Shown here: positions 16,947-26,050 of the stretch, piece by piece
Layout of the letters: each line of letters begins with the position of its first letter
How positions within the stretch are numbered: the stretch's first letter is position 1
Assembly: GCA_002440745.1 (NCBI GenBank)
Contig: DJVB01000044.1
Span: forward strand, 78,734-142,733
Direction of reading: 5' to 3'
Length of the DNA: 64,000 nucleotides
Origin: Bacteroidales bacterium UBA6267
GTDB taxonomy: Bacteria; Bacteroidota; Bacteroidia; Bacteroidales; UBA1556
Translations under genes and position numbers: made by a program
Notes under the pieces: generated by a model
Seen by the model: only the letters and a program-made list of their open reading frames with translations
What the model was told of the DNA's origin: nothing
Database searches by the model: none

Positions 16947-18338
16947 TTACTGCTTCAAGAAACTATTGATTTTGTCCACGCTGTCTTTGGCATCGCCATA
17001 GAGCATATCGGCGTTTTCTTTGTAGAAAAGCGGATTTTCGACTCCGGCATAACCTGCAGCCATAGAGCGTTTCATCACAATTACTTTCTTAGCCTTCCAA
17101 ACTTCGATAACCGGCATTCCATAAATGGGGCTTGCCTCGTCGTCTTGTGCGCCGGGATTTACGATGTCGTTGGCTCCAATCACCATAATCACATCAGTAT
17201 CAGGCATATCAGGATTGATTTCGTCCATTTCCAACACGATGTCGTATGGCACGTTGGCTTCAGCAAGAAGCACGTTCATGTGACCGGGCAAACGTCCTGC
17301 AACAGGGTGAATTCCAAAACGAACGGTTTTTCCTTTTTTGCGAAGCATATCCACTAAATCGTAAATCGGATATTGAGCCTTGGCCACTGCCATTCCATAA
17401 CCGGGGATGATAGCCACCGAATTGGCTTCTTTGAGCAACTCAGCCACTTCTTCGTGATTGATGGAAGTAACTTCACCCTCCATGGCTTTGGTAGAAACGG
17501 CTACATCGCCGAAGCCTCCGAGAATTACGCTGATGAAAGAGCGATTCATAGCCTCACACATGATGATGGAGAGAATTGCTCCCGAGCTACCGACTAAGGC
17601 ACCCGTTACGATGAGTAAGTCGTTGCCAAGCATAAAACCGGCAGCAGCAGCAGCCCAACCTGAATAGGAGTTAAGCATCGACACCACAACAGGCATATCG
17701 GCACCTCCGATGGCCATGACCAACATTACGCCAATAAAAGCTGAAATGGCAGTCATAATCAATAATTCGGGCATTCCGGCTGTGCCTTCTTTCATGGTGA
17801 ACATTACGCCAAGGATTATAGAAACCACTACTAATCCGCCATTTACAAGGTGACGACCTTTATAAACCAATGGTTTACTGCGAATGGTACCTTGAAGTTT
17901 TCCCCAGGCAATGATGGAGCCTGTGAACGTGATAGCACCGATGAATACACCGATGAAGATTTCTACTAAATGAATGGTATGAGCCGAGCCTTCTAATGTG
18001 GCGGTATGTGGGTCGATATACGAGCCAAAACCAACCAAAACCGCAGCCAAACCAACGAAACTATGCAGAATAGCAACGAGTTGCGGCATGGATGTCATTT
18101 CAACTTTGCGGGCAACGATGATTCCGATAACCGAAGCAATGGCAATGGCGGCAATGATATAAACATGACCTTCGACTCCTTCACCTAAAACGGTGGAAAC
18201 GATGGCGATAATCATTCCGATAATGCCGAAGAATACGCCACGCTTGGCCGATTCTTGTGAGGATAAGCCTCCCAAACTTAGAATAAACAGGATGGAGGCA
18301 AACAGATAAGCAGCTATTTGTATTTCTTGATTTATCAT
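16947..18338 (-). CDS. pntB: NAD(P)+ transhydrogenase, beta subunit
   Basis: The 463-aa membrane protein has about nine hydrophobic helices in residues 1-270 and then the NADP(H)-binding domain [76 protein letters not shown]. With PntA it couples proton entry to hydride transfer from NADH to NADP+, supplying NADPH. It follows pntA with a 5-nt gap, so they form one operon ending in the terminator at 16893-16928. Confidence 0.96.
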   Translation of the reverse strand: MINQEIQIAAYLFASILFILSLGGLSSQESAKRGVFFGIIGMIIAIVSTVLGEGVEGHVYIIAAIAIASVIGIIVARKVEMTSMPQLVAILHSFVGLAAVLVGFGSYIDPHTATLEGSAHTIHLVEIFIGVFIGAITFTGSIIAWGKLQGTIRSKPLVYKGRHLVNGGLVVVSIILGVMFTMKEGTAGMPELLIMTAISAFIGVMLVMAIGGADMPVVVSMLNSYSGWAAAAAGFMLGNDLLIVTGALVGSSGAILSIIMCEAMNRSFISVILGGFGDVAVSTKAMEGEVTSINHEEVAELLKEANSVAIIPGYGMAVAKAQYPIYDLVDMLRKKGKTVRFGIHPVAGRLPGHMNVLLAEANVPYDIVLEMDEINPDMPDTDVIMVIGANDIVNPGAQDDEASPIYGMPVIEVWKAKKVIVMKRSMAAGYAGVENPLFYKENADMLYGDAKDSVDKINSFLKQ

Positions 18339-18343
18339 GACTC

Positions 18344-19882
18344 TTATTTTCTAAACATTTTCAACATACGATGAGTTACAAAGAAGCCGCCTACAATATT
18401 GATGCTGGCCACTAAAATAGCTATGAAAGCCACAATCGAGAGCGGACTGGTCAAATCGTCTTTGATTTGGAGAAGTCCACCTGTGATGATGATACCGCTG
18501 ATGGCATTGGTAACGGCCATAAGAGGAGTATGCAGCGAATGAGAAACGTTCCAGATGACTTGCCAGCCCACAAAAACAGCTAAGGCAAATACGGTCATGT
18601 GACCCATAAACGCTTTATCGCCGGTGGCATAACCCATATAGATGAGCAATGCGCCTATGATGCCAAGGGTAATGGTAGTGTTGATATTTTTCTTTTTGGC
18701 TAATTCTGCAGCAGTGGGTTTAGGTTTGGCAGCGGCAGCAGGAGCATCGCTTTTTTTCTGTGGCGACACTGCAAGCGGCTCCGGTGGCCAATTGACAGCT
18801 CCGTTGTAGGTAACCATCGCTCTTTTCACCACGTCGTCATTCATGTCGATTTTGAAATTCTCGGCTTTGCCCATATCGTCCAAAAGATGGCAAAGGTTGT
18901 TGCCGTAAAGTTGACTGGCTTGTGTGGGCAGTTGGCTGAGTTTGCCAACGATGGTAACGCCATTTGGAGTAGTATAAACTTCTTCGTTCTTAGTCAGGAC
19001 GCAGTTGCCGCCTGTGGAAGCAGCGAGGTCAACGATTACGGAGCCGGGCTTCATCACAGCCACATGGTCTTCGAGAATCAATTTTGGAGCTTCACGTCCC
19101 GGAATCTGTGCCGTTGTGATGATGATATCGACCTCTGAGGCTTGCTGTTTGAACAGCGCCATTTCAGCTTCGATAAATTCTTTACTCATCACCTTGGAGT
19201 AGCCCGATTCGGTGGCGCCGTCTTCTTCGATTTCTACGGTAAGGAACTGAGCACCCATGGATTGGATTTGCTCGGCAACTTCCTTACGAGTGTCGAAGGC
19301 GCGTACGATAGCCCCGAGACTGTTGGCAGCGCCAATGGCAGCTAATCCGGCAACACCGGCACCAATCACCAATACTTTGGCAGGATCGACTTTACCGGCA
19401 GCGGTTATCTGCCCGTTGAGGAAGCGACCAAAATAGTTGGCACTCTCAATCACAGCGCGGTAACCTGCGATATTTGCCATGGACGAAAGCACGTCCATTT
19501 TCTGCGCTCTGGAGATACGCGGAATGGCATCCATCGCAATGGCGTTTACTCCCTGCTCGGCCAAAAGCTTCATAAGGTCCTGATTTTGAGCAGGCCAGAG
19601 ATAGCTAAGGGTAACAGTACCTTTTTTCATCAGCTTCACTTCGGCAGGAGTAGGAGGCTGAACTTTAAGAATAATGTCCGATAAATTATATAATTCGGCT
19701 GCGGATTTCACAACCGTTGCACCGGCAGCGATAAACTCACTGTCGGCATAGTTTGCGCGAACGCCGGCGCCTTCTTCGATGCACACTTCAAAGCCCTGCT
19801 TAAGCAAGCGTTGGGTGGTCTTTGGTGTGGCGGCTACACGTAATTCGCTGGATAATAGTTCTTTAGGAATTCCAACTTTCAT
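18344..19882 (-). CDS. pntA: NAD(P)+ transhydrogenase, alpha subunit
   Basis: The 512-aa protein starts [20 protein letters not shown] and contains the NAD-binding domain I ([51 protein letters not shown]). A Pro/Ala/Lys linker (about residues 390-415) and four hydrophobic helices at the C-terminus follow. The domain I and membrane parts are fused as in E. coli PntA, not split into A1/A2. The ATG at 19882 is preferred to 19945 because a -7 box TACTTTTG occupies 19917-19910. Confidence 0.95.
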   Translation of the reverse strand: MKVGIPKELLSSELRVAATPKTTQRLLKQGFEVCIEEGAGVRANYADSEFIAAGATVVKSAAELYNLSDIILKVQPPTPAEVKLMKKGTVTLSYLWPAQNQDLMKLLAEQGVNAIAMDAIPRISRAQKMDVLSSMANIAGYRAVIESANYFGRFLNGQITAAGKVDPAKVLVIGAGVAGLAAIGAANSLGAIVRAFDTRKEVAEQIQSMGAQFLTVEIEEDGATESGYSKVMSKEFIEAEMALFKQQASEVDIIITTAQIPGREAPKLILEDHVAVMKPGSVIVDLAASTGGNCVLTKNEEVYTTPNGVTIVGKLSQLPTQASQLYGNNLCHLLDDMGKAENFKIDMNDDVVKRAMVTYNGAVNWPPEPLAVSPQKKSDAPAAAAKPKPTAAELAKKKNINTTITLGIIGALLIYMGYATGDKAFMGHMTVFALAVFVGWQVIWNVSHSLHTPLMAVTNAISGIIITGGLLQIKDDLTSPLSIVAFIAILVASINIVGGFFVTHRMLKMFRK

Positions 19883-19917
19883 TGTAATTAAGTTTAAAAT
19901 TGAGGCGCTCAAAAGTA

Positions 19918-20327
19918 TAAATCTTTTCCCCTTATTTGGCAACAAAAATTAACAATTGTCATTTTTAGGGCTTGGGTTGGTCAGGGGGGAGGAGACCTTT
20001 ACAATTAGTTAGTTTTGGTATAATAACACCGTAAATTAAATTTGCAGATATATTTTGTTATCAAAAGGCTTCAAATCTATATAAAACTTCATATTTACTA
20101 TTTCTAATCTCACTATCACCCACTACTCTAAAACAGAAAATCTCTCTCCCTCTCAAAATCAAACTGCTTTTTCTTTACCTTCCTCCGAAGGTGTCGGTGT
20201 TGTCTAAAACTTCTTTCTTCCTCCCCAAAACCATTGATATAATTCTATTTCTTCCGGCTGCTCAATTCTTTTCGAGAATTCTCTAATTGCATTCTCAGTC
20301 CAATCACCAAGTTTTTCATTCTTCCAC
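19918..20327. other. Intergenic stretch between pntA and the DUF1016 gene, with a possible gene remnant
   Basis: No complete gene is seen. On the minus strand, 20332-20204 is an open frame of 42 codons without a start codon that reads like protein (it includes GDWTENAIREFSKRIEQ and ends WFWGGRKKF). It is out of frame with the DUF1016 stop and may be a remnant. A purine-rich patch at 19978-20000 weakly resembles the tail of the hairpin elements at 11859 and 23978. Confidence 0.3.
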
Positions 20328-21503
20328 CTATTCTATTTCACTTTCTATTTCACTTTCGTTGATAAGTTGTATAAAGGTTTGTTTGTCGGGCAGTATAGTT
20401 TGGTAGCGGCTGGCAAAAATCTGGTCGTTGTTTTCGGGCAGGGTAAATTCTACAAGGGTTTGGCTTTTGTCTTTGCAAAGCACAATACCGATGGTTTTGT
20501 TTTCGTCGGGCAGTTTCACTATGCGGTCGTGGTAGTTTACATACATCTGCATTTGTCCAATGTCTTGATGAGTAAGTTCGCCAATTTTCAGGTCGATTAC
20601 TACAAAGCATTTCAGCAGGCGGTTAAAGAAAACTAAGTCGGCTTTATAATGCTTTTCATCAATGGTCATGCGGAATTGGCGGGCTACAAAAGTAAAACCC
20701 TTTCCTAATTCGAGCAGAAACTGTTCAAGTTTGTCGATGATGGCAGTTTCCAAATCGCTTTCGGAATATTGGTGTAGTTCGGGTAAATCTAAAAATTCCA
20801 ATACGTAAGGGTCTTTGAGAAAGTCGGTTGGTTTTTCAATCAGTTGACCTTTTTCAGCCAATTGTTTGATTCCTGCTTTATCGCGACTTAGGGCCAGTCG
20901 TTCGTAAAGAGAAGCATCAAATTGCCGTTGCAACTCCTTTAAACTCCAGTTGTTGGTAGCACATTCAATCTCATAAAAGCGACGTTCATTGGGGTTCTCA
21001 ATTCGCATCAGTTTGAGGTAGTGCGACCAGGAGAGGTTGAATTTAGGCAAAGGCATTGACGATATGGAATCTATTTCATTTTCGGTAGGTTGTAATTGCG
21101 CAGACGATTTCTGCGCAATTGATTCGTTTTCCAATTTCCGCAACATGTTTGCGGAAATTCCAGCATCACTTTCAGTATTATTATTTAATGTTGATGGTAT
21201 TTGCGCAGACGATTTCTGCGATATTGTGTAAGTAAGGTAGAACTGCCTCATTTGCTCAAGATTCCTTTGTGAAAAACCCTTTCCAAATTCAGCCGTCAGC
21301 CGTTTTGAAAGTTCCTTCAGCACCTTTTTTCCATATTCAGCCCGTTCCTTTCCTTGTTGTTCGTCCTCCACAATCATCCGCCCGATTTCGAAATAGGTGT
21401 AAACCATGGTTTGATTGATGGTACGCACCACATTTTGCCTTGCTGCCTGAAGCAAACCGGCAATTCTCTGAAATAAATCAGTTGGTTTTAATTCATTGTT
21501 CAT
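20328..21503 (-). CDS. DUF1016 (YhcG-type) PD-(D/E)XK nuclease-domain protein
   Basis: The 391-aa protein has the DUF1016 N-terminal helical domain (TINQTMVYTYFEIGRMIVEDEQQG, FGKGFSQRNLEQMRQFYLTY). The continuing motif LSWSHYLKLMRIENPNERRFYEIE and a C-terminal nuclease fold follow, with ADLVFFNRLLKCFVVIDLKIG supplying the D...D-x-K residues and GQMQMYVNYHD after it. Such proteins often sit in or near type I restriction loci, but none is visible here. Between FYLTYTI and LSWSHY there is an extra segment of about 60 residues (with QKSSAQ twice) encoded by palindromic DNA (see 21094-21220). The last residues (ESEIESEIE) are a short repeat. The gene stands alone, suggesting an orphan acquired gene. 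Confidence 0.85.
   Translation of the reverse strand: MNNELKPTDLFQRIAGLLQAARQNVVRTINQTMVYTYFEIGRMIVEDEQQGKERAEYGKKVLKELSKRLTAEFGKGFSQRNLEQMRQFYLTYTISQKSSAQIPSTLNNNTESDAGISANMLRKLENESIAQKSSAQLQPTENEIDSISSMPLPKFNLSWSHYLKLMRIENPNERRFYEIECATNNWSLKELQRQFDASLYERLALSRDKAGIKQLAEKGQLIEKPTDFLKDPYVLEFLDLPELHQYSESDLETAIIDKLEQFLLELGKGFTFVARQFRMTIDEKHYKADLVFFNRLLKCFVVIDLKIGELTHQDIGQMQMYVNYHDRIVKLPDENKTIGIVLCKDKSQTLVEFTLPENNDQIFASRYQTILPDKQTFIQLINESEIESEIE
21094..21220. repeat. Three palindromic elements inside the DUF1016 coding sequence
   Basis: Element 1 (21094-21120) has 11-bp arms AATTGCGCAGA/TCTGCGCAATT around CGATT. Element 2 (21133-21159) has 11-bp arms AATTTCCGCAA/TTGCGGAAATT around CATGT. Element 3 (21201-21220) repeats the central part of element 1 exactly, with 6-bp arms. 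All are in frame and lie in the variable linker of the protein. Confidence 0.75.
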
Positions 21504-21967
21504 GCTTCAATTCTAATATTTTTGGGTTGCTTAAATAGCTATTCAAGCGAAACACCGATTTGTTTTTGCTCTGCTTTGTCTTTGGCACCCAATTTATCGG
21601 TAGTGTTTTTCATGGGTTGCATCAAATTCTAATGTCCACTCTATTCGTTGAAATTCTCAATCATTTCACTATCTGTAAAAAAGTTACCATCCGGCCAAAG
21701 CAATATACGCTGCACTAGTATTAAATTCAGGATTTAAAAAATTTAGCTTTCAATACGCATAATCAGCTAATATTTTCACCCGCAAAATACACTTTTTTTT
21801 AATGTGTGATTTGTAAAATTTTGGGTGTACAAAATGCGCTGATTTGTGTTTCAACCCCCTCGAATTCGATAGGTTTAAAATAAAAGTCTTTGAATGCCGT
21901 TTGAAAGGTCATTTCTCTGATTTTTCTAAATTCGTAAAATCTTTTTCATGGAAAATCGGAGAATTTT
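21504..21967. other. Intergenic stretch upstream of porX, no confident gene
   Basis: The only coding-like piece is a 27-codon minus-strand frame at 21539-21622 (starting MQPMKNTTDKLG, ending IGVSLE), which could be a small ORF or a remnant. The rest is AT-rich and shows no repeat or hairpin that I recognise. The porX -7 box TATATTTG is at 21968-21975. Confidence 0.3.
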
Positions 21968-21994
21968 TATATTTGAACGCTTAAACAACTCCGA

Positions 21995-23548
21995 ATGAAT
22001 AAAGTGAAAATCCTTTGGGTGGATGATGAAATTGAACTACTTCGCCCGCATATTATCTTTCTTACCGGCAAAGGTTATACTATGGAAACCGCAAATAATG
22101 GCGCGGATGCCTTAGATTTAATCGCCGAAAATCCTTACGATTTAGTGTTTTTGGATGAAAATATGCCCGGACTTACCGGTATCGAAGTCTTGGCTAAGAT
22201 TAAGATAATCCGTCCGATGCTTCCCGTAATTATGATTACTAAAAGTGAAGAAGAATCGATTATGGAGGATGCCATTGGCTCCAATATTGCCGATTACCTT
22301 ATAAAACCTGTGAATCCTCACCAGATTTTGCTTGCCATCAAAAAGAATATCGACAGCTCAAAGATTATCAGCGATAAAAATACGATGAACTATCAGCAGG
22401 AATTTCGACAGATTGGCATGAGCTTGATGGATAATCTCAGCATCGAAGAATGGACCGATATCTATAAAAAACTGACTGACTGGGAATTGAAACTCGAAAA
22501 GTCGATGGATGAGGGAGTTATGGAAATTCTTCAAGCGCAAAAAGATGAGGCAAATAATCTGTTTTCGCAGTTTGTGCAGCGTAACTATACTTCGTGGGTT
22601 CGGGGAGAGGCATCCGATAAGCCTATTCAGTCGCATTTGGTAGTTCGTGAAAAATTGCTGCCACAGATAAAACGCGGTCAACCGGTGTTTCTTTTCCTTA
22701 TCGACAACCTCCGTCTCGACCAGTGGCGCACTATCTATCCTGAGTTGAGCAGCATGTTTCGGCTCGAAAAGGAAGATACTTATTTCAGCATCTTGCCAAC
22801 TACCACTCAATATGCCCGAAATGCTTTTTTCTCCGGACTTGTGCCGTCTATGATTGCTAAAAAATATCCTCAATATTGGGTGGAAGAAAGTGAAGAAGGC
22901 ACAAAAAATCAGTTTGAGGAGGAGCTTTTCCGTGAGCAACTAAAGCGTTTTGGTCAGGATATTCGTTTTTCCTACAACAAAATTCTCTCACATGGTGCCG
23001 GAAAAAAGTTGTCGGAAAACATGCACAATCTCATGCAAAACGACCTCAATATCATCGTTTATAATTTTGTGGATATGCTCAGTCACGCCCGCACCGAAAT
23101 GGAAGTGATTCGTGAGTTGGCCTCAGACGATAAGGCCTACCGCTCCATCACGCGAAGTTGGTTTATCAACTCTCCTCTGATGGCTATGATGCGTTTCGTT
23201 GCCGAAAAGGGAGGCAAAATGGTCATTACTACCGACCACGGCAGCATTCGGGTGAAAAGGCCGGTGAAAGTGCTTGGCGACCGAAATACAAATACCAACT
23301 TACGATATAAATTTGGAAAGAGTCTCGACTATCGCGAAAAAGATGTCTTTTTGGTTCGAAATCCGGAGGACATTTTCCTGCCGCGACCAAATATTTCCAC
23401 TTCCTATATCTTTTGCCGCGAGGCCGACTACTTCGTCTATCCTAATAACTACAACCATTTTGCAACCTATTATCGCGATACCTTCCAACATGGCGGCATA
23501 AGCCTCGAAGAAATGATTATTCCCTTTATTACGCTCACTGCCAAATGA
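21995..23548 (+). CDS. porX: T9SS response regulator PorX (receiver plus PglZ domain)
   Basis: The 517-aa protein has an N-terminal CheY-like receiver with the acidic pair ILWVDDE, phospho-acceptor Asp54 (LVFLDEN), MITK and the Lys in YLIKP. A helical linker (about 125-200) leads to a PglZ/alkaline-phosphatase-fold domain with metal-site motifs FLIDNLRLDQW, TTTQYARNAFFSG, MVITTDHGS and QHGGISLEEM. PorX responds to the PorY kinase and controls T9SS gene expression; its PglZ domain is a zinc phosphodiesterase. Length and layout match the P. gingivalis protein. A -7 box TATATTTG is at 21968-21975. The stop overlaps the tsaE start by 4 nt. Confidence 0.92.
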   Translation: MNKVKILWVDDEIELLRPHIIFLTGKGYTMETANNGADALDLIAENPYDLVFLDENMPGLTGIEVLAKIKIIRPMLPVIMITKSEEESIMEDAIGSNIADYLIKPVNPHQILLAIKKNIDSSKIISDKNTMNYQQEFRQIGMSLMDNLSIEEWTDIYKKLTDWELKLEKSMDEGVMEILQAQKDEANNLFSQFVQRNYTSWVRGEASDKPIQSHLVVREKLLPQIKRGQPVFLFLIDNLRLDQWRTIYPELSSMFRLEKEDTYFSILPTTTQYARNAFFSGLVPSMIAKKYPQYWVEESEEGTKNQFEEELFREQLKRFGQDIRFSYNKILSHGAGKKLSENMHNLMQNDLNIIVYNFVDMLSHARTEMEVIRELASDDKAYRSITRSWFINSPLMAMMRFVAEKGGKMVITTDHGSIRVKRPVKVLGDRNTNTNLRYKFGKSLDYREKDVFLVRNPEDIFLPRPNISTSYIFCREADYFVYPNNYNHFATYYRDTFQHGGISLEEMIIPFITLTAK

Positions 23549-23970
23549 AAACCTTCGAAAATATCTCCCTTGCGGAAATTCCCGACCTGACAACTCAAAT
23601 TTTAAAGCTGTTTCCTCATCATCGTATTTTCATTTTAGATGCTCCGATGGGGGGTGGAAAAACTACTTTCATTCGTTCTTTTTGTGCGCATCTTGGCGTC
23701 AATGAAGAAGTTACCAGTCCCACTTTCGCCATCGTTAACGTTTATGAAGGTGAAAAGGAAAGCGAGATTTATCATTTCGACTTTTACCGCCTTGAAAAAG
23801 TGGAGGACGCTTTTCAAATTGGTTTCTACGAATACACCGAATCGGGCAACTATTGCTTTATTGAATGGCCGGAAATTATAATGCCCTATCTTTCAGGTGA
23901 AAAAGTGGTGGTGAAAATTTCTTTGCCGGAGAATTCCGATTTGAGGAATGTGGAAGTGAAATTGGGATAA
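23545..23970 (+). CDS. tsaE: tRNA threonylcarbamoyladenosine biosynthesis ATPase TsaE
   Basis: The 141-aa P-loop ATPase works with TsaB and TsaD to make t6A37 in ANN-decoding tRNAs. The Walker A is DAPMGGGKTTF (usually LGAGKTT, so the first part differs), followed by VTSPTFAIVNVYEG, YHFDFYRLEKVEDAF, and the C-terminal FIEWPE. It overlaps porX by the ATGA arrangement, so translation is coupled. I see no functional reason for the pairing beyond co-transcription. A structured repeat element begins 8 nt after the stop. Confidence 0.94.
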   Translation: MKTFENISLAEIPDLTTQILKLFPHHRIFILDAPMGGGKTTFIRSFCAHLGVNEEVTSPTFAIVNVYEGEKESEIYHFDFYRLEKVEDAFQIGFYEYTESGNYCFIEWPEIIMPYLSGEKVVVKISLPENSDLRNVEVKLG

Positions 23971-23977
23971 GAATGGA

Positions 23978-24062
23978 GCCTTTGGCGCGCGTTTTTGGTG
24001 CGAAGCATCCAAAAACCGTGACAAAGGCGGGCCGAGAGAGGAGGAGACTACAATAGGATAAC
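23978..24062 (+). repeat. Long hairpin element, copy B
   Basis: The left arm is GCCTTTG-G-CGC-GC-GTTTTTGG, the loop is 10 nt (TGC-GAA-GCA inner stem plus T), and the right arm is CCAAAAAC-C-GTG-A-CAAAGGC. A 24-nt purine-rich tail ends in ACAATAGGATAA. Compared with copy A (11859-11970), the distance from right arm to tail end is identical, and one U-A pair of the outer stem is replaced by C-G, a compensatory change. Confidence 0.6.
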
Positions 24063-24242
24063 GGTACGTTTTTTAAGCCGCAATTCTAAGCTCAACTGTC
24101 GCTTTTTCCCTGTCATTTATCAATTTATGTAACGTTTATTTACGCTATTTACCCTTCACCGCTTCCCTTTAAATAGCTACTTTTGCCACGTGAATCAATT
24201 AACAGTTGGTTTGCACTATAATACATCTAAATTATTGTAATT

Positions 24243-26039
24243 ATGGATATTAACAAAACTAAACAGCCGCTCTTCCCGGAGTTTGCCCCTGTTTCTAAGG
24301 AAAAATGGCTGGAAAAAATTACTGTCGATCTCAAAGGCGCCGATTATGAAAAAAAGCTTGTTTGGCGCTTCGACCAAAATATTAAAATTCACCCTTTTTA
24401 TGTGGCAGGAGATGTTGAAAATGCTATGCCTCCTCTCAAAAATTCAGTGGATAACAACTGGGAAATCAGAGAAGAAATTGACTTCAACGAATTAGACCAA
24501 GCAAATATTTTCATCAGCAGGGGTGTGGAAGCTCTTACTATCAAGGGGTTCCCTTTAGATGAAGAAGGCGCTGCTGCTCGTCTTTTCGAGCAACCATTTT
24601 TCGGAAAAACTCCCTTGCATTTTTCAGGGGTTTATAGTTTTCCGAAACTTCTCACAAAATTGAAAAAAGAAGCAGAAAAGCAAAATATCGACTTATCGAA
24701 CCTTAATGGCAGTTTCGATTTCGACTATTATAGCTATTATCTTTTCAGACGGGAGTTTTATCATAGTTTTGAAGCTAATCGCAAAGAGCTTAAAGTATTG
24801 ATTGATAAGGCTAAAGCTTTGCTGCCAAAAATCAAAATTATCAATGTAAACGCCAAACATTACCATAATGCAGGTGCAACAATGATTCAGGAAATGGCTT
24901 TCGGTTTGGCTCATGGTGCTGAATATCTCGTGGACTGCACCGACGAAGGATTAACCATTGACGATGTGCTGCCCCTAATTCAATTTACGTTTGCTACTGG
25001 CTCTTCGTATTTTCCTGAGATTGCCAAAATTCGGGCTTTAAGGATTCTTTGGAATCGCATTATCAAGGAGTTTAACCCTACTCAAACTCTCCCTATCTAT
25101 ATTCATTCGGTGTCATCACTCTGGAATAAAGCTACTTACGACCCACACACCAACCTTCTCCGCACTACAACGGAGACGATGTCGGCGGTAATTGGTGGCT
25201 GTGATGCCGCAACTATTCTGCCTTTAGACTCTACCTTTAAACCAATGGAAATTACAACCCGCCGTATTGCTCGTGGTCAGCAACTTATTCTTAAAGAGGA
25301 AGTTAACCTTTGGAAAGTAGCCGATCCTGCCGATGGCTCCTATTATATCGAAGAACTTACCAATCAGTTGGTGAATCAAACCTGGGCTCTTTTTGTGCAG
25401 ATTAGCGAAATGGGTGGCTATCGTGCCGCTCTTGAAAACGGTTTTATCTTCGACGAAATTCAAAAGTCAGCAGCATCAAAGGATATGGACTTCGCCCTGC
25501 GTAAAATTAACTTGGTTGGTGTTAACCAGTTTCCCAACTTGGCTGAACGCAAAGCTGAAGAAATTCTCGTGGAGAAAAAACCTTCCAAAGGTGGTTTAGT
25601 AACCTATCGAGGAGCTGAGGCTCTCGAAGATATCCGGCTTAAAACCGAACGTTTTGTGAATGGTGGCAATAAATTACCTCATTTTTTCTTGCTCACTATT
25701 GGCGACATCACCATGCGAAAAGCAAGAGCGAATTTTGCCCTTAACTTCTTTGGATGTGCCGGATTTCAAGTGACTGATAATAATGGTTTTAGCAATATCG
25801 CTGAAGGTATGGAAGCTGCAAAACAAGCGCAGGCCGACTTCGTTGTGATTTGCAGTTCAGATGCCGAATATCCCGAATTAGTTGCTCAACTTACTGAAAA
25901 CCAAGACCGTGTAGTTATTGCCGGATTGCCCACAGATTCTTTAAATCAAATTAAAGCTGCAGGAGTAAACCACTTCATTCATGCTCGTTGTAATATTCTT
26001 GATGAGCTTCGTAAATATCAATCTATTCTCGGAATTTAA
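24243..26039 (+). CDS. mutA: Methylmalonyl-CoA mutase small subunit
   Basis: The 598-aa protein has the TIM-barrel part (EKWLEKITVDLKGADYEKKLVWRF, NAKHYHNAGATMIQEMAFGL, YDPHTNLLRTTTETMSAVIGGCDA) and a degenerate C-terminal cobalamin-like domain lacking the DxHxxG base-off motif. This is typical of the non-catalytic beta subunit of the heterodimeric mutase. The large subunit starts 11 nt downstream. A -7 box TACTTTTG at 24178-24185 gives a leader of about 55 nt. The enzyme interconverts succinyl-CoA and methylmalonyl-CoA. Confidence 0.94.
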   Translation: MDINKTKQPLFPEFAPVSKEKWLEKITVDLKGADYEKKLVWRFDQNIKIHPFYVAGDVENAMPPLKNSVDNNWEIREEIDFNELDQANIFISRGVEALTIKGFPLDEEGAAARLFEQPFFGKTPLHFSGVYSFPKLLTKLKKEAEKQNIDLSNLNGSFDFDYYSYYLFRREFYHSFEANRKELKVLIDKAKALLPKIKIINVNAKHYHNAGATMIQEMAFGLAHGAEYLVDCTDEGLTIDDVLPLIQFTFATGSSYFPEIAKIRALRILWNRIIKEFNPTQTLPIYIHSVSSLWNKATYDPHTNLLRTTTETMSAVIGGCDAATILPLDSTFKPMEITTRRIARGQQLILKEEVNLWKVADPADGSYYIEELTNQLVNQTWALFVQISEMGGYRAALENGFIFDEIQKSAASKDMDFALRKINLVGVNQFPNLAERKAEEILVEKKPSKGGLVTYRGAEALEDIRLKTERFVNGGNKLPHFFLLTIGDITMRKARANFALNFFGCAGFQVTDNNGFSNIAEGMEAAKQAQADFVVICSSDAEYPELVAQLTENQDRVVIAGLPTDSLNQIKAAGVNHFIHARCNILDELRKYQSILGI

Positions 26040-26050
26040 AATTATAAATC

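Noticed and set aside
19883..19945. Upstream ATG for pntA
   Set aside because: The -7 box TACTTTTG at 19917-19910 lies inside the extension, and PntA homologues start MKVGIPKE.
19978..20005. Third copy of the hairpin element
   Set aside because: Only the purine-rich tail is loosely similar; both hairpin arms are missing.
22358..22939. 193-codon minus-strand open frame opposite porX
   Set aside because: Antisense shadow of a well-supported gene; no promoter or protein-like motifs.
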